A stretch of DNA of 64,000 bases from Hymenobacter ruricola (GCF_015694525.1 NZ_JADQDM010000007.1:1-64000), one strand, 5' to 3'. Positions 48,591 through 58,066 are shown, numbered from the stretch's first letter. Numbers and translations: made by a program. Notes: generated from the sequence alone by a model not told the origin.

Positions 48591-49940
48591 CTATCTTTTG
48601 TCGTCGGTGAGGGGTGGAATGCGCTTGGGGGTTTGCTTGCCGGAGACGATGCCGGTAGCGCTTTGGGCAATGGCCTGGATAACGGCCGTCATGTTGTTCA
48701 AATCGAGGGTTTCCACTTCGTCGTCCACCGAATGGTAGAGGCCATCGGTGGGAATCTGGTCGGTGCTAATGGTGTGGGCGGGCACGCCGAGGCGGGCCAG
48801 GGTGGCGTTGTCGGAGCGGTAAAACAGGTTTTGCTCGGGGTACGGGTCGGGCTCGAAGCGAAACTTGCTGCCGGCTAGGCTGGCTTGCAGCAGCTGGCCG
48901 AAATCGGATTTGTCGTAGCCGGTGATGAAGGCGGTGTTCGGGCCAAACTTGGCTTCCTTGCCAATCATCTCGATGTTGAACATGGCCGCCACCTGCTGCG
49001 GGTCGAGCTGTTTGGAAAAATACTGCGAGCCGAACCCGCCGATTTCCTCGGCCGCGAAGGCCACGAAAATAAGCGGCCGGGCGTTGTCGTTGCGCTTCTT
49101 GAAGTACTCGGCCAGGGCCACCACGGCGGTGGTGCCGCTGGCGTCGTCGTCGGCCCCGTTGGCAATGGAATCGCCGGACACGGACTTGAGGTAGCCCAGG
49201 TGGTCGTAGTGGCCCGCAAAAACGACGTTTTCCTTGGCCCGCTTGGGGTCGCGGCCCGGCAGCTGGCCCACGATGTTGCGCAGCTCCACGGGCGCCACCA
49301 CGGTGCTGGTGCTGATGCGGTAGGTCAGCGTGGCCGGGCGGGCGCCCAGCACAAACACCGTGGCGAACGGCTTGGGCGGCTCGGGGCTGGTGGTGCCACG
49401 GCCCAGGTAGCCCGCCAGTTGGCGGAAGGCTTTGGTTTGGGCCGTATCGACGAACACCAGCGTGTTGGCCGTGGGGTTGGCGTAGCCAAATAGCTTGCGG
49501 CGCTCGGCCGGGTCGGGGCCGATGACGGCCACGGCCGGCGCCTGAGCGTCTTCGCTCGACCAGTTCAGATTGGGCTGGCCGGAAACGGCCACGACTTGGG
49601 CCGGGGCCTGGGTCTGGCCGTTGATGGTAGCAGCCACCGGGCTGGTCAGGGTTTGATAGACAGTAAGCTTTTGCTCGAAACCGGTCTGGCCCGGTAGCGG
49701 CTTCAAGCCAATGCGCTTGAACTCGCCGGCCAGGAAATCGGCGGCGCGCTGGCCGCCGGGCTGGCCGGTGCCGCGGCCCTGCATGTCGTCGGCGGCCAGG
49801 GTTTGCACCACCCGCTTCACGGTGGCGCTGGAAACGGCGGCCACTTTGGCGGCCGGCTTGGGGGCGGGTTTGGCGGCTTTTTTCTGGGCGGCAACGGGCA
49901 AAGCGGCCAGTACGCAGCCCAGGAGCAAGAATGACTTCAT
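48591..49940 (-). CDS. Secreted M28-family zinc aminopeptidase
   Basis: A 449-residue exported protein with a signal peptide (MKSFLLLGCVLAALPVAAQ) and a Lys/Ala/Pro linker. The two-zinc site is complete: His in VFAGHYDHLG, Asp in GADDDASGTTA, Glu-Glu in FAAEEIGGFG, Glu or Asp in FNIEMIG and His in DGLYHSVDDE. A protease-associated-like insert lies between about 120 and 220. It trims amino acids from extracellular or periplasmic peptides. Confidence 0.92.
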   Translation of the reverse strand: MKSFLLLGCVLAALPVAAQKKAAKPAPKPAAKVAAVSSATVKRVVQTLAADDMQGRGTGQPGGQRAADFLAGEFKRIGLKPLPGQTGFEQKLTVYQTLTSPVAATINGQTQAPAQVVAVSGQPNLNWSSEDAQAPAVAVIGPDPAERRKLFGYANPTANTLVFVDTAQTKAFRQLAGYLGRGTTSPEPPKPFATVFVLGARPATLTYRISTSTVVAPVELRNIVGQLPGRDPKRAKENVVFAGHYDHLGYLKSVSGDSIANGADDDASGTTAVVALAEYFKKRNDNARPLIFVAFAAEEIGGFGSQYFSKQLDPQQVAAMFNIEMIGKEAKFGPNTAFITGYDKSDFGQLLQASLAGSKFRFEPDPYPEQNLFYRSDNATLARLGVPAHTISTDQIPTDGLYHSVDDEVETLDLNNMTAVIQAIAQSATGIVSGKQTPKRIPPLTDDKR

Positions 49941-49968
49941 GTGCGTTAAAGAAGATTGTGGGGCTAAA

Positions 49969-50046
49969 AATAGCGCGGACTTGTAGTCCGCGTCTCCGAA
50001 CGTCTGGCTGACAGTGCGGGGACGCGGACTACAAGTCCGCGCTACG
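49969..50046. repeat. Dispersed hairpin repeat, family 2
   Basis: TAGCGCGGACTTGTAGTCCG continues to CG, and the right arm GCGGACTACAAGTCCGCGCT plus A is its complement. Each arm also folds on itself (GGACT...AGTCC). Related copies are at 44865 (partial) and 55892. Confidence 0.85.
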
Positions 50047-50053
50047 GGTTGGC

Positions 50054-53000
50054 TTAGCTCAGGGTCAGCACCAGGTCGTCGGCTTGCACGCGGGTGCCTT
50101 CGGGCAGGTTGATGTCGGCCACGGTCAGGTCCTGCGGGGCGGTGATGGTGGTTTCCATCTTCATGGCCTCGATGACGAAGAGCGGCGTGTTTTTGGGCGC
50201 GGCCTGGCCGGGCTTCACTAGCACTTTGCTGAGCATGCCCTGCAGCGGCGCGCCCATCTGGCGCGGGTTGGCTTTGTCAATTTTGGCGTTGCTCACTTTG
50301 GTGACTTCCACCGACTGGTCGCGCACCTGCAGGTTGCGGGTCTGGCCGTTCAGGCTGAAGAAGATGGTGCGGCAGCCCTCCTCGTTCAGCGGGCCCACCG
50401 ATTCCAGGCGCACAATCACCGACTTGCCGCGCGCGATTTCGATGATGGTTTCCTCGCCCGGTTTCAGGCCGTAGAAGAAGACGGACGTGGGCACCTTGCT
50501 CACGTTGCCGTACTTCTCGCGGTGCGCCCAATATTCCTCAAACACTTTGGGATAGAGCAGTGAGGAAAGCATGTCGGTGAACTTTGCGCCGGGGAATTTC
50601 TCCTGAAAGCCCGCCCATTCCTTGTCGAAGTCGATGGGTGCAAGGTGGTCGTTGGGCCGGTCAGTGAAGGGCGTTTCGTTTTTCAGAATGAGCTTTTGCA
50701 GCTCGGCGGGCCAGCCGCCTTCGGGCTGGCCAATGTCGCCGCGGAACAGCTCGCGCACCGATTCCGGGAAGTTCAGGCCTTCGCCCTTTTCCATCACGTC
50801 CTGCGGCGTGAGGCCGTTGCTAACCATGAACAGGGCCATGTCGCCCACCACTTTGCTGCTGGGCGTCACTTTCACGATGTCGCCAAACATCTGGTTCACG
50901 TCGGCAAAACGCTCCTTCACTTCCTCAAACTTGTCGAGCAAGCCCAGCGAAGCCGCCTGCGGGCGCAGGTTGGAGTACTGCCCGCCCGGAATCTCGTGCT
51001 GAAATACCTCCGAAGTGCCCGCTTTCAGGCCCGACTCAAACGGGTAGTACATCTCGCGCACGGCTTCCCAGTAATTGCTGAACTCGTTGAGCGAGTGCTG
51101 GTCGAACTCGCGGTGGCGCGGCGTGCCCCGGAACATTTCCACCACCGAGTTGAAGTTGGGCTGCGAGGTGAGGCCCGAGAGCGAGCCAATGGCCACGTCG
51201 ATAACATTCACGCCGGCTTCCACCGCTTTGGCGTAGGTGGCGGGCTGTAGCGACGACGTGTCGTGGGTGTGCAGGTGGATGGGCAGCTTCACCGTGTCGC
51301 GCAGGCCCTGGATGAGTTCGGTGGCGGCGTAGGGTTTGAGCAGGCCAGCCATGTCCTTGATGCAGAGAATGTGGGCACCGGCATCTTCCAGCTGCTTGGC
51401 CAGGCGCAGGTAGTAGTCGAGGGTATATTTGGTGCGGTTGGGGTCCATAATGTCGCCCGTGTAGCAGATGCAGGCTTCGGCCAGCCGGTCGGTTTTGTTG
51501 CGCACGAACCCGATGCAGGACTCCATACCTTTCAACCAGTTCAGCGAGTCGAAAATGCGGAAGACGTCGATGCCGGTTTCGGCGGCCTGCTGCACAAACC
51601 GCTCGGTGAGGTTATCCGGGTAAGCCTTGTAGCCCACGCCGTTGGCCCCGCGGATGAGCATTTGCAGCAGGATGTTCGGGATGGCTTCGCGCAGCTTGGC
51701 CAGGCGCTCCCAGGGGTCTTCGTGCAGGAAGCGCAGGGCCACGTCGAAGGTGGCGCCGCCCCACACCTCCATGCTGAAGGTTTGGGGGTGCTGCTGGGCG
51801 TAGGCACGGGCCACTTTCAGCATGTCCCAGGAGCGCATGCGGGTGGCCAGCAGGCTCTGGTGGGCGTCGCGCAGGGTGGTATCGGTGTAGTGCACCAGGG
51901 GCTCGTTGCGCAGCCACTGGGCAAATTTCTTGGGGCCCAGCTTGTCGAGCTTCTGCTTGGTGCCGGGCGCGGGGGCCGTGTGGTCGGAGTGCGGAATGTG
52001 CGGCCGGCGCGGGTTGGCGCGCGGGTCGAGCTGGTTGCGCACGTCGGGGTTGCCGTTCACCACCACCTCGCCGATGAAGCCGAGCAGGCGCGTGGCCCGG
52101 TCCTGCCGGGTTTCGAACTTGAACAGCTCCGGGTGGTCCTTAATGAAATCAACGGTGGCTTTGCCCTGCTGAAATTCCTCGTTGCCAACGATGTTCTTGA
52201 GGAACTGAATGTTGGTTTTCACGCCGCGCACCCGGAATTCGTCCAGCGCCCGCAGCATTTTCTGGGCCGCGCCATAGAGCGTAGGCGCGTGAGCCGACAC
52301 CTTCACCAGCATCGAGTCGAAAAACGGCGACACCACCACGCCCTGGTACACCGAGCCCTCATCGAGGCGGATGCCGAAACCGCCGGCCGCCCGGTAGGCC
52401 ACGATGGTGCCGTAGTCGGGCTTGAAGTCGTTTTCGGGGTTTTCGGTCGTCACGCGGCACTGCATGGCAAAGCCGGCACGCAGCGGCTTTACGTCGGGCC
52501 CGAGGCCGATTTCGGGGTCGCTGAGCTGGTAGTTGGCGGCGATGTAAATCTGGGTTTTAATCAGGTCGACGCCCGTAATCATCTCCGTTACGGTGTGTTC
52601 TACCTGGATGCGGGGGTTCACTTCGATGAAGTAAATGCGGTCCTGCTCGGGGTTCACCAGGAATTCGACGGTGCCCACGTTGTCGTAGCCCACGGCCCGG
52701 CCGATGCGCAGGGCGTACTCGTACAGGAGGTGGCGCTGGTGGTCGGGCAGGTTGAGAGCGGGCGCTACTTCCACCACTTTCTGGAAGCGGCGCTGCACTG
52801 AGCAGTCGCGCTCGTAGAGGTGCACGAGGTTGCCGTGGTGGTCGCCCACGAGCTGCACTTCGATGTGTTTGGGCCGCTCCACGAATTTCTCCAGGAACAC
52901 GGTGTCGTCGCCGAAGGCGTTCAGCGCTTCGTTGCGGGCTTCGAAAAAGCCTTTTTCCAGCTGCTCGTCGTCGCGGATGACGCGCATGCCACGCCCGCCG

Positions 53001-53494
53001 CCGCCCGCCGCCGCTTTCAGCATCACGGGATAGCCAATGCGCTGGGCCTCGGTTTTGGCGGTTTCGAAGTCGACCAAATCAGCCTCGCTGCTCTCGATTT
53101 GGGGCACCTGGCATTGCATGGCCACTTCCTTGGCGCGCACCTTGTCGCCGAGGGCTTCCATCACCTCGGGGCGCGGGCCGATGAAAATGATGCCTTCTTC
53201 GGCGCAGCGGCGCGAAAGCGTGGCGTTTTCGGACAGGAAGCCGTAGCCGGGGTGAATGGCGTTGGCGCCGTTTTCCTTGGCCACGCGCAGAATGCCCTCG
53301 ATGTCGAGGTAGGGCTTGAGCGGGTCGTCGTCGCGGCCGATTTGGTAGGCTTCGTCGGCCTTGTAGCGGTGCAGCGAGTACCGGTCCTCATAGGTGTACA
53401 CCGCCACCGTGGGGATGTTGAGCTCGGTGGCGGCGCGCATGACGCGAATGGCGATTTCGCCGCGGTTGGCGACCAGGAGTTTAGTTATGTTCAT
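50054..53494 (-). CDS. pyc: Pyruvate carboxylase
   Basis: A 1146-residue single-chain biotin enzyme that makes oxaloacetate from pyruvate, bicarbonate and ATP. Order: biotin carboxylase (about 1-460; VANRGEIAIRVMRAA at 8, GYGFLSENATLS near 92, KAAAGGGGRGMRVI near 158, FIEVNPRIQVEHTVTE near 287), carboxyltransferase (about 535-800; YTDTTLRDAHQSLLATRMRS), and the biotinyl domain at the end (VIEAMKMETTITA, with the biotin Lys). Length and order match the family. A TAGTTTCG -7-like box lies 32 nt upstream of ATG 53494. Confidence 0.96.
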   Translation of the reverse strand: MNITKLLVANRGEIAIRVMRAATELNIPTVAVYTYEDRYSLHRYKADEAYQIGRDDDPLKPYLDIEGILRVAKENGANAIHPGYGFLSENATLSRRCAEEGIIFIGPRPEVMEALGDKVRAKEVAMQCQVPQIESSEADLVDFETAKTEAQRIGYPVMLKAAAGGGGRGMRVIRDDEQLEKGFFEARNEALNAFGDDTVFLEKFVERPKHIEVQLVGDHHGNLVHLYERDCSVQRRFQKVVEVAPALNLPDHQRHLLYEYALRIGRAVGYDNVGTVEFLVNPEQDRIYFIEVNPRIQVEHTVTEMITGVDLIKTQIYIAANYQLSDPEIGLGPDVKPLRAGFAMQCRVTTENPENDFKPDYGTIVAYRAAGGFGIRLDEGSVYQGVVVSPFFDSMLVKVSAHAPTLYGAAQKMLRALDEFRVRGVKTNIQFLKNIVGNEEFQQGKATVDFIKDHPELFKFETRQDRATRLLGFIGEVVVNGNPDVRNQLDPRANPRRPHIPHSDHTAPAPGTKQKLDKLGPKKFAQWLRNEPLVHYTDTTLRDAHQSLLATRMRSWDMLKVARAYAQQHPQTFSMEVWGGATFDVALRFLHEDPWERLAKLREAIPNILLQMLIRGANGVGYKAYPDNLTERFVQQAAETGIDVFRIFDSLNWLKGMESCIGFVRNKTDRLAEACICYTGDIMDPNRTKYTLDYYLRLAKQLEDAGAHILCIKDMAGLLKPYAATELIQGLRDTVKLPIHLHTHDTSSLQPATYAKAVEAGVNVIDVAIGSLSGLTSQPNFNSVVEMFRGTPRHREFDQHSLNEFSNYWEAVREMYYPFESGLKAGTSEVFQHEIPGGQYSNLRPQAASLGLLDKFEEVKERFADVNQMFGDIVKVTPSSKVVGDMALFMVSNGLTPQDVMEKGEGLNFPESVRELFRGDIGQPEGGWPAELQKLILKNETPFTDRPNDHLAPIDFDKEWAGFQEKFPGAKFTDMLSSLLYPKVFEEYWAHREKYGNVSKVPTSVFFYGLKPGEETIIEIARGKSVIVRLESVGPLNEEGCRTIFFSLNGQTRNLQVRDQSVEVTKVSNAKIDKANPRQMGAPLQGMLSKVLVKPGQAAPKNTPLFVIEAMKMETTITAPQDLTVADINLPEGTRVQADDLVLTLS

Positions 53495-53526
53495 AGATGC
53501 GAATGGTGGGATGAGCGCGCTTACGG

Positions 53527-53534
53527 CGAAACTA
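53527..53534 (-). promoter_or_regulatory. -7-like box for pyruvate carboxylase
   Basis: The minus-strand TAGTTTCG is one base from consensus and gives a leader of about 30 nt. Confidence 0.45.
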
Positions 53535-53728
53535 CGCGAAAGGCTGCTAGAACGCTATTTTTTGATTCTTTTGCGCAAGTGGCCAGCGCAGCAGCCCGCT
53601 CATTGCCCGCTGATTAGCTGCCGGCAACGTCGGCCAGGCTATTTGCAAAGGCCAGCCATGAAACGGCCAAACCTTCGGGGAGTGTGGGCGTTGTGCAAAG
53701 ACATTTCTTCGTTTCAGCACTCTTTCGC

Positions 53729-54445
53729 ATGAATTTTACCGACAAGAACATTCTCCTCGTGGGCGCCTCCTCGGGCATTGGGCTGGCCACGGCCCGGCTG
53801 CTCAGCGGCCTCGGGGCCCACCTGTTCACCGCCTCGCGCCACCTCTCGCCGGAGCTGGCCGGGTTGGGCACCACCCACGTGGCCTACGACGCCACCCAGC
53901 CCGTGGGCGCCGCCTTCGAGGCCCTGCCCGAGGTGCTGCACGGCGTGGCCTACTTCCCCGGCAGCATCAAGCTGCGGCCCTTCGAGCGCATCCCCACCGA
54001 GGATTTTCAAGCCGATTTCGACCTCAACGTGCTGGGGGCGGTGCGGGTGCTGCAAGCCACCATCAAGCGCCTGAAAAAAGCCGAAGGCGGCGCCTCGGTC
54101 GTGCTGTTCAGCACCGTGGCGGCCGACACGGGCATGAGCTTCCACGCCAGCATTGCCACCGCCAAGGCGGCCGTGGAAGGCCTCGCGCGGGCGCTGGCGG
54201 CCGAATACGCCGCCAGCGGCGTGCGCGTGAACTGCATCGCGCCCTCGCTCACCAACACGCCACTGGCGGCGGCGCTGCTCAACTCGCCGGAGAAGGTGGA
54301 GGCCGGCGGCAAGCGCCACCCCTTGCAGCGCATCGGCCAGCCCGAAGATTTGGCGTACACGGCGTCGTTTCTGCTGTCGGACCACAGTTCGTTCGTAACG
54401 GGCCAAGTGTTGGCCGTGGACGGCGGCATGGGCAAACTGAAATAG
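53729..54445 (+). CDS. Short-chain dehydrogenase-like protein lacking the catalytic Tyr
   Basis: A 238-residue SDR fold protein. LLVGASSGIGLATARLLS near 9-26 binds the cofactor, and VVLFSTVAADTGMSFHASIA near 123-142 leads to the lysine of TAKAAVEGLAR. The Tyr of the usual YxxxK is replaced (Ile four before the Lys, with a His nearby). IAPSLTNTPLAAALLNSP and VTGQVLAVDGGMGKLK complete the fold. It may still work by a different mechanism or act as a binding protein. ATG 53729. Confidence 0.87.
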   Translation: MNFTDKNILLVGASSGIGLATARLLSGLGAHLFTASRHLSPELAGLGTTHVAYDATQPVGAAFEALPEVLHGVAYFPGSIKLRPFERIPTEDFQADFDLNVLGAVRVLQATIKRLKKAEGGASVVLFSTVAADTGMSFHASIATAKAAVEGLARALAAEYAASGVRVNCIAPSLTNTPLAAALLNSPEKVEAGGKRHPLQRIGQPEDLAYTASFLLSDHSSFVTGQVLAVDGGMGKLK

Positions 54446-54453
54446 CAGCAGCC

Positions 54454-54540
54454 CGTCATGCAGCGCGCAGCGAAGCATCTTGCCCGGCACCGGTAATTAG
54501 CATTAGCACGCGAGAGGCTTCGCTGCGCGCTGCATGACGT
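54454..54540. repeat. Dispersed hairpin repeat, family 1
   Basis: CGTCATGCAGCGCGCAGCGA through CGCTGCGCGCTGCATGACG, between the SDR and photolyase genes. Confidence 0.85.
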
Positions 54541-54568
54541 TTCATCTGGAATTACCTCTTTTGACCCC

Positions 54569-55894
54569 ATGAAAATCTGCCTCTTCTGGCACCGGCGCGA
54601 CCTGCGCATTCACGACAACGCGGGCCTGGCGGCGGCGCTGGCCAGTGGCCTGCCGGTGGTGCCGCTGTTTATTTACGACCAGGACATTCTGGATTATCTG
54701 CCCAGCAAAGCGGACGCCCGGCTCACCTACATTTTCGATGCGGTAGAGCGGCTGGCGGAACAAACCGCAGCGGCCGGCGGCACTTTCCTGGCGCGCTACG
54801 GCCAGCCGCGGGCGGTGCTGGAGCAACTGGTGCAGGAATTTGAGGTGGCTGCCGTGCACACTAACGAGGACTACGAGCCTTACGCCCGCGAGCGCGACAC
54901 GGCTGTGGGCGAAATGCTGGCCGCGCACGGCGTGGATTTTTTCCTCTATAAAGACCAGGTCATCTTCGCCAAAGACGATATCATGACGAAATCGGGCACC
55001 GTGCCCAAAGTATTTGGGGCTTACCACAAAAGCTACCTGGCCAGGCTGACGGACGAGTTGCTCCTGCCCTACCCATCGGCGGATGGTTTCAAAGCCGACA
55101 ACCTGCACCGGATTTCCGCCGCGCAAGCCGGCCCGCGCCCCACACTGGCCGACATGGGGTTTGAGCGGTTGGCGCAGTACGTGCCCACGGCCGACCTGCC
55201 GGCCGACGCCGTGGTGCGCAACTACCACCACACCCGCAACACGCCCGCCCTGCAAAACGGCACCACGCGCATCTCGGTGCAGCTGCGTTTCGGCACCCTG
55301 AGCGTGCGGCAGGTGATGCGCCAGGCCAAAGCCCTAAACCCCAAGCTGCTGGCCGAAATCATCTGGCGCGACTTCTTCATGATGCTGCTTTGGCACTACC
55401 CCAACACCGCCACCGAGGCCTACGACCCCAAGATGCGCCACGTGCCCTACCGCAACCAGGAGGACGAATTCCGGGCCTGGTGCGAGGGCCGCACCGGCTA
55501 CCCGCTGGTCGATGCCGGCATGCGCGAGCTCAACGCCACCGGCTACCTGCCCAACCGCGTGCGCATGACCGTGGCGGGCTTTCTGGTGAAGCACCTGTTC
55601 ATCGACTGGCGCTGGGGCGAAAAATATTTTGCCGACAAGCTGCTCGACTACGAGCTGGCCAATAACGTGGGCAACTGGCAGTGGATGGCCGGCACCGGCG
55701 CCGTGGCCGCCCCCTGGTTTCGGGTCTACAGCCCCGAAAGCCAGCTCGCGCAAGTCGACCCCGAGCTGAAATACGTGAAGCGCTGGGTGCCCGAAGTCGG
55801 CACCAACCGGTACCCGGCGCCCATCGTCGACCACAAATTTGCCCGCGACCGCGCCGTGGCGGCCATTCGGGCCGCCCGCATTGCCGCGTCGTAG
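54569..55894 (+). CDS. phrB: Deoxyribodipyrimidine photolyase (class I)
   Basis: A 441-residue protein of the photolyase/cryptochrome family. The antenna domain begins LFWHRRDLRIHDNAGLAAAL near 5-24. The FAD domain carries RISVQLRFGTLSVRQVM near 233-249, WCEGRTGYPLVDAGMRELNA near 307-326, RVRMTVAGFLVKHLFIDWRW near 333-352 and NVGNWQWMAGTGAVAAPWFR near 369-388. These fit a CPD photolyase that repairs UV-made cyclobutane dimers with blue light. A family-1 repeat lies upstream and a family-2 repeat starts at its stop. Confidence 0.94.
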   Translation: MKICLFWHRRDLRIHDNAGLAAALASGLPVVPLFIYDQDILDYLPSKADARLTYIFDAVERLAEQTAAAGGTFLARYGQPRAVLEQLVQEFEVAAVHTNEDYEPYARERDTAVGEMLAAHGVDFFLYKDQVIFAKDDIMTKSGTVPKVFGAYHKSYLARLTDELLLPYPSADGFKADNLHRISAAQAGPRPTLADMGFERLAQYVPTADLPADAVVRNYHHTRNTPALQNGTTRISVQLRFGTLSVRQVMRQAKALNPKLLAEIIWRDFFMMLLWHYPNTATEAYDPKMRHVPYRNQEDEFRAWCEGRTGYPLVDAGMRELNATGYLPNRVRMTVAGFLVKHLFIDWRWGEKYFADKLLDYELANNVGNWQWMAGTGAVAAPWFRVYSPESQLAQVDPELKYVKRWVPEVGTNRYPAPIVDHKFARDRAVAAIRAARIAAS

Positions 55895-55967
55895 CGTGGA
55901 CTCTGCGAGTCCGCGCCGGAGTGAACGTTTTATCAACACGCGGACTCGCAGAGTCCACGCTACGGCT
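55892..55967. repeat. Dispersed hairpin repeat, family 2
   Basis: GTAGCGTGGACTCTGCGAGT through ACTCGCAGAGTCCACGCTAC, with internal GGACTC...GAGTCC pairs. The left arm begins at the stop codon of the photolyase gene. Confidence 0.85.
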
Positions 55968-56001
55968 CGAACCTACCGTGCACACAGGCGGTTGTACAGC
56001 T

Positions 56002-56631
56002 ATGGAAAAGGACCGCATCAAACAAGCCTACCTCAGCTTCGTGCTCGGCGAAGGCCACCCGCCGCAATCGGTGTTCAAGCTCACGCAGCAGTTGGGCCTG
56101 GCCGAGGAGGAATTTTACCGGCACTACCCCAATTTTGAGGCCATCGACCGGGAATTGTGGGCCGATTTTGGCCGGCAGGCGCGCAGCACCGCGGCCGCCG
56201 AGCCGGTGTGGGAAGGCTACGGCAGCCGCGAAAAGCTGCTGGCTTTTTATTACACCTTGCTGGAAATTCTGAAGCAAAACCGGTCTTATGCCCTGATGAG
56301 TTTGCGCCGCTCGCTGCACCGCATCCCGGCCCTCTCGCCGCGCGTACTGGATGATTTCCGGCAGGATTTCGAGGTTTTCGTGACCGATATTCTGGCCGAG
56401 GGCCGCGTGAGCGGCGAAATCGCCAACCGCCCGCTGGTGCAGGACGGCTACCCGCGCTTCTTCTGGCAGCAGGCCCTGTTCGTGCTCGGCTACTTCGCCA
56501 AAGACGACACCGTGAACTTCGAGCGCACCGACGCCGCCGTGGAAAAAGCCGTCACGCTCAGCTTCGATTTGGTGGGCCGCAACTCGCTCGATTCGGCCGT
56601 GGATTTTGTGCGGTTTCTGGTCAGGAAATAG
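56002..56631 (+). CDS. TetR-like transcription regulator
   Basis: A 209-residue protein. The N-terminal part (KDRIKQAYLSFVLGEGHPPQ, then SVFKLTQQLGLAEEEFYRHY) is a TetR-style helix-turn-helix. The rest is an all-helical ligand or dimer domain (SREKLLAFYYTLLEILKQNR near 75-94). The ABC1 kinase gene follows after a family-3 repeat and could be a target; the ligand is unknown. Confidence 0.82.
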   Translation: MEKDRIKQAYLSFVLGEGHPPQSVFKLTQQLGLAEEEFYRHYPNFEAIDRELWADFGRQARSTAAAEPVWEGYGSREKLLAFYYTLLEILKQNRSYALMSLRRSLHRIPALSPRVLDDFRQDFEVFVTDILAEGRVSGEIANRPLVQDGYPRFFWQQALFVLGYFAKDDTVNFERTDAAVEKAVTLSFDLVGRNSLDSAVDFVRFLVRK

Positions 56632-56633
56632 AT

Positions 56634-56722
56634 GTAGGGGCGGGGCTTGCCCCCGCCCGGAAAGTCGCGCCATTTCCAAAGTACCGTTCACTGACGGGCG
56701 GGGGCATGCCCCGCCCCTACCC
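56634..56722. repeat. GC-rich inverted repeat, family 3
   Basis: GTAGGGGCGGGGCTTGCCCC plus CGCCC pairs with GGGCGGGGGCATGCCCCGCC plus CCTAC. It separates the TetR-like and ABC1 genes. I see only one copy in the window. Confidence 0.8.
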
Positions 56723-56725
56723 CTT

Positions 56726-58036
56726 ATGTCCGACGAACCCCAAACTTCGCTGCCGACCACCAAGGTGGCCCGTGCCGCCCGCTTCGCCAAAACCGGCCTC
56801 AACGTGGGCGCCAACTACATCAAGCACTACGCCCGGAAGGCCGTGGGTGCCGACTCGACCACCGAAGACCTGCACGCCGCCAACGCCGCCGAGCTCTACG
56901 GCACGCTGAGCGAGATGAAGGGCTCCGTGCTGAAAGTGGCCCAGATGCTGGCCATGGAGAAAAACATGCTGCCCACGGCCTACGCCGAGCAGTTTGCCCA
57001 GGCCCAGTACTCCACGCCGCCGCTCTCCGGCCCGCTGGTGGTGAAGGCGTTTCGCGATGCGTTTGGCCAGTCGCCGTTTCAGCTGTTTGACGAGTTTGAG
57101 CCCGAGGCGCGGCAGGCGGCCAGCATCGGACAGGTGCATTTTGCCCGTCAGGCTGGCAAAGCGCTGGCTGTGAAGGTGCAGTACCCCGGCGTGGCCGACA
57201 GTATCAAGTCCGACATCCGCCTGGTCAAGCCCATTGCCCTGCGCGTGATGGGCCTCAACGAAGCTCAGGTGCGCCCCTACCTGGAGGAAGTGGAAACGCG
57301 CCTGCTCGAAGAAACCGACTACAAGCTAGAGCTGCGCCGCGGCCAGGAAATAGCGGCTCAGTGCGCCGGATTGGCCCATTTGGAATTCCCGGCTTATTAC
57401 CCAGAATATTCCACCGCCCGCATCCTGACCATGGACTGGCTGCCGGGCCAGCACCTGAAGGAGTTCCTCGCTACCAACCCGCCCCAGGAAGTGCGCAACC
57501 AAATCGGCCAGGCGCTGTGGGACTTCTACCAATTTCAATTTAATACCCTGCACCGCCTGCACGCCGACCCACACCCCGGCAACTTCCTGCTGCGCGCCGA
57601 CCACGGCGGCACCCTGGGCGTGCTTGATTTCGGCTGCGTGAAGGAAGTGCCGGCCGACGTGTACCAGCTCTTCACAGCCCTGCTGGCTTCGGAAACCCTG
57701 GCCGACGAAGCCCGCCTGACGGCCCTGCTCACCCAGGGCGGCGTGCTGCGCCCCACCGATGCACCGGCCATGCGGGCGCTCTACCTGCGCACCATGCACG
57801 CGTCGCTGGAGCTGGTGGGCCGGCCCTTCCGCCAGCCCACGTTCGATTTCGGCGACCCGGCCTACATGGCGGCCCTCTACGCGCTGGGCGACGACCTGAT
57901 GGCCGACCCCGAGCTGCGCAAGCAGCGCGAGCCGCGCGGCTCCGAGCACTTCATTTACCTCAACCGGACCTACGTGGGGCTGTTTGCGCTGCTGACCGAG
58001 CTAAAAGCAGCAGTGCAGACGCAGCCCGCGGCCTAA
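56726..58036 (+). CDS. ABC1/AarF-family atypical kinase
   Basis: A 436-residue protein of the ABC1/ADCK/UbiB group. The KxGQ-like helix reads GSVLKVAQMLAMEKN near 64-78 with Ala in place of Gly. ASIGQVHFARQAGKALAVKV near 132-151 is the nucleotide loop with the ATP Lys. LHRLHADPHPGNFLL near 275-289 gives the catalytic HxDPHPGN loop and VLDFGCVKEV the metal-binding Asp. Members support isoprenoid-quinone or lipid metabolism. No membrane segment seen. ATG 56726 chosen; the extension to 56606 is repeat sequence. Confidence 0.9.
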   Translation: MSDEPQTSLPTTKVARAARFAKTGLNVGANYIKHYARKAVGADSTTEDLHAANAAELYGTLSEMKGSVLKVAQMLAMEKNMLPTAYAEQFAQAQYSTPPLSGPLVVKAFRDAFGQSPFQLFDEFEPEARQAASIGQVHFARQAGKALAVKVQYPGVADSIKSDIRLVKPIALRVMGLNEAQVRPYLEEVETRLLEETDYKLELRRGQEIAAQCAGLAHLEFPAYYPEYSTARILTMDWLPGQHLKEFLATNPPQEVRNQIGQALWDFYQFQFNTLHRLHADPHPGNFLLRADHGGTLGVLDFGCVKEVPADVYQLFTALLASETLADEARLTALLTQGGVLRPTDAPAMRALYLRTMHASLELVGRPFRQPTFDFGDPAYMAALYALGDDLMADPELRKQREPRGSEHFIYLNRTYVGLFALLTELKAAVQTQPAA

Positions 58037-58066
58037 CTTAGGGCGGCCTTCTAAAACCGCCCGCCC

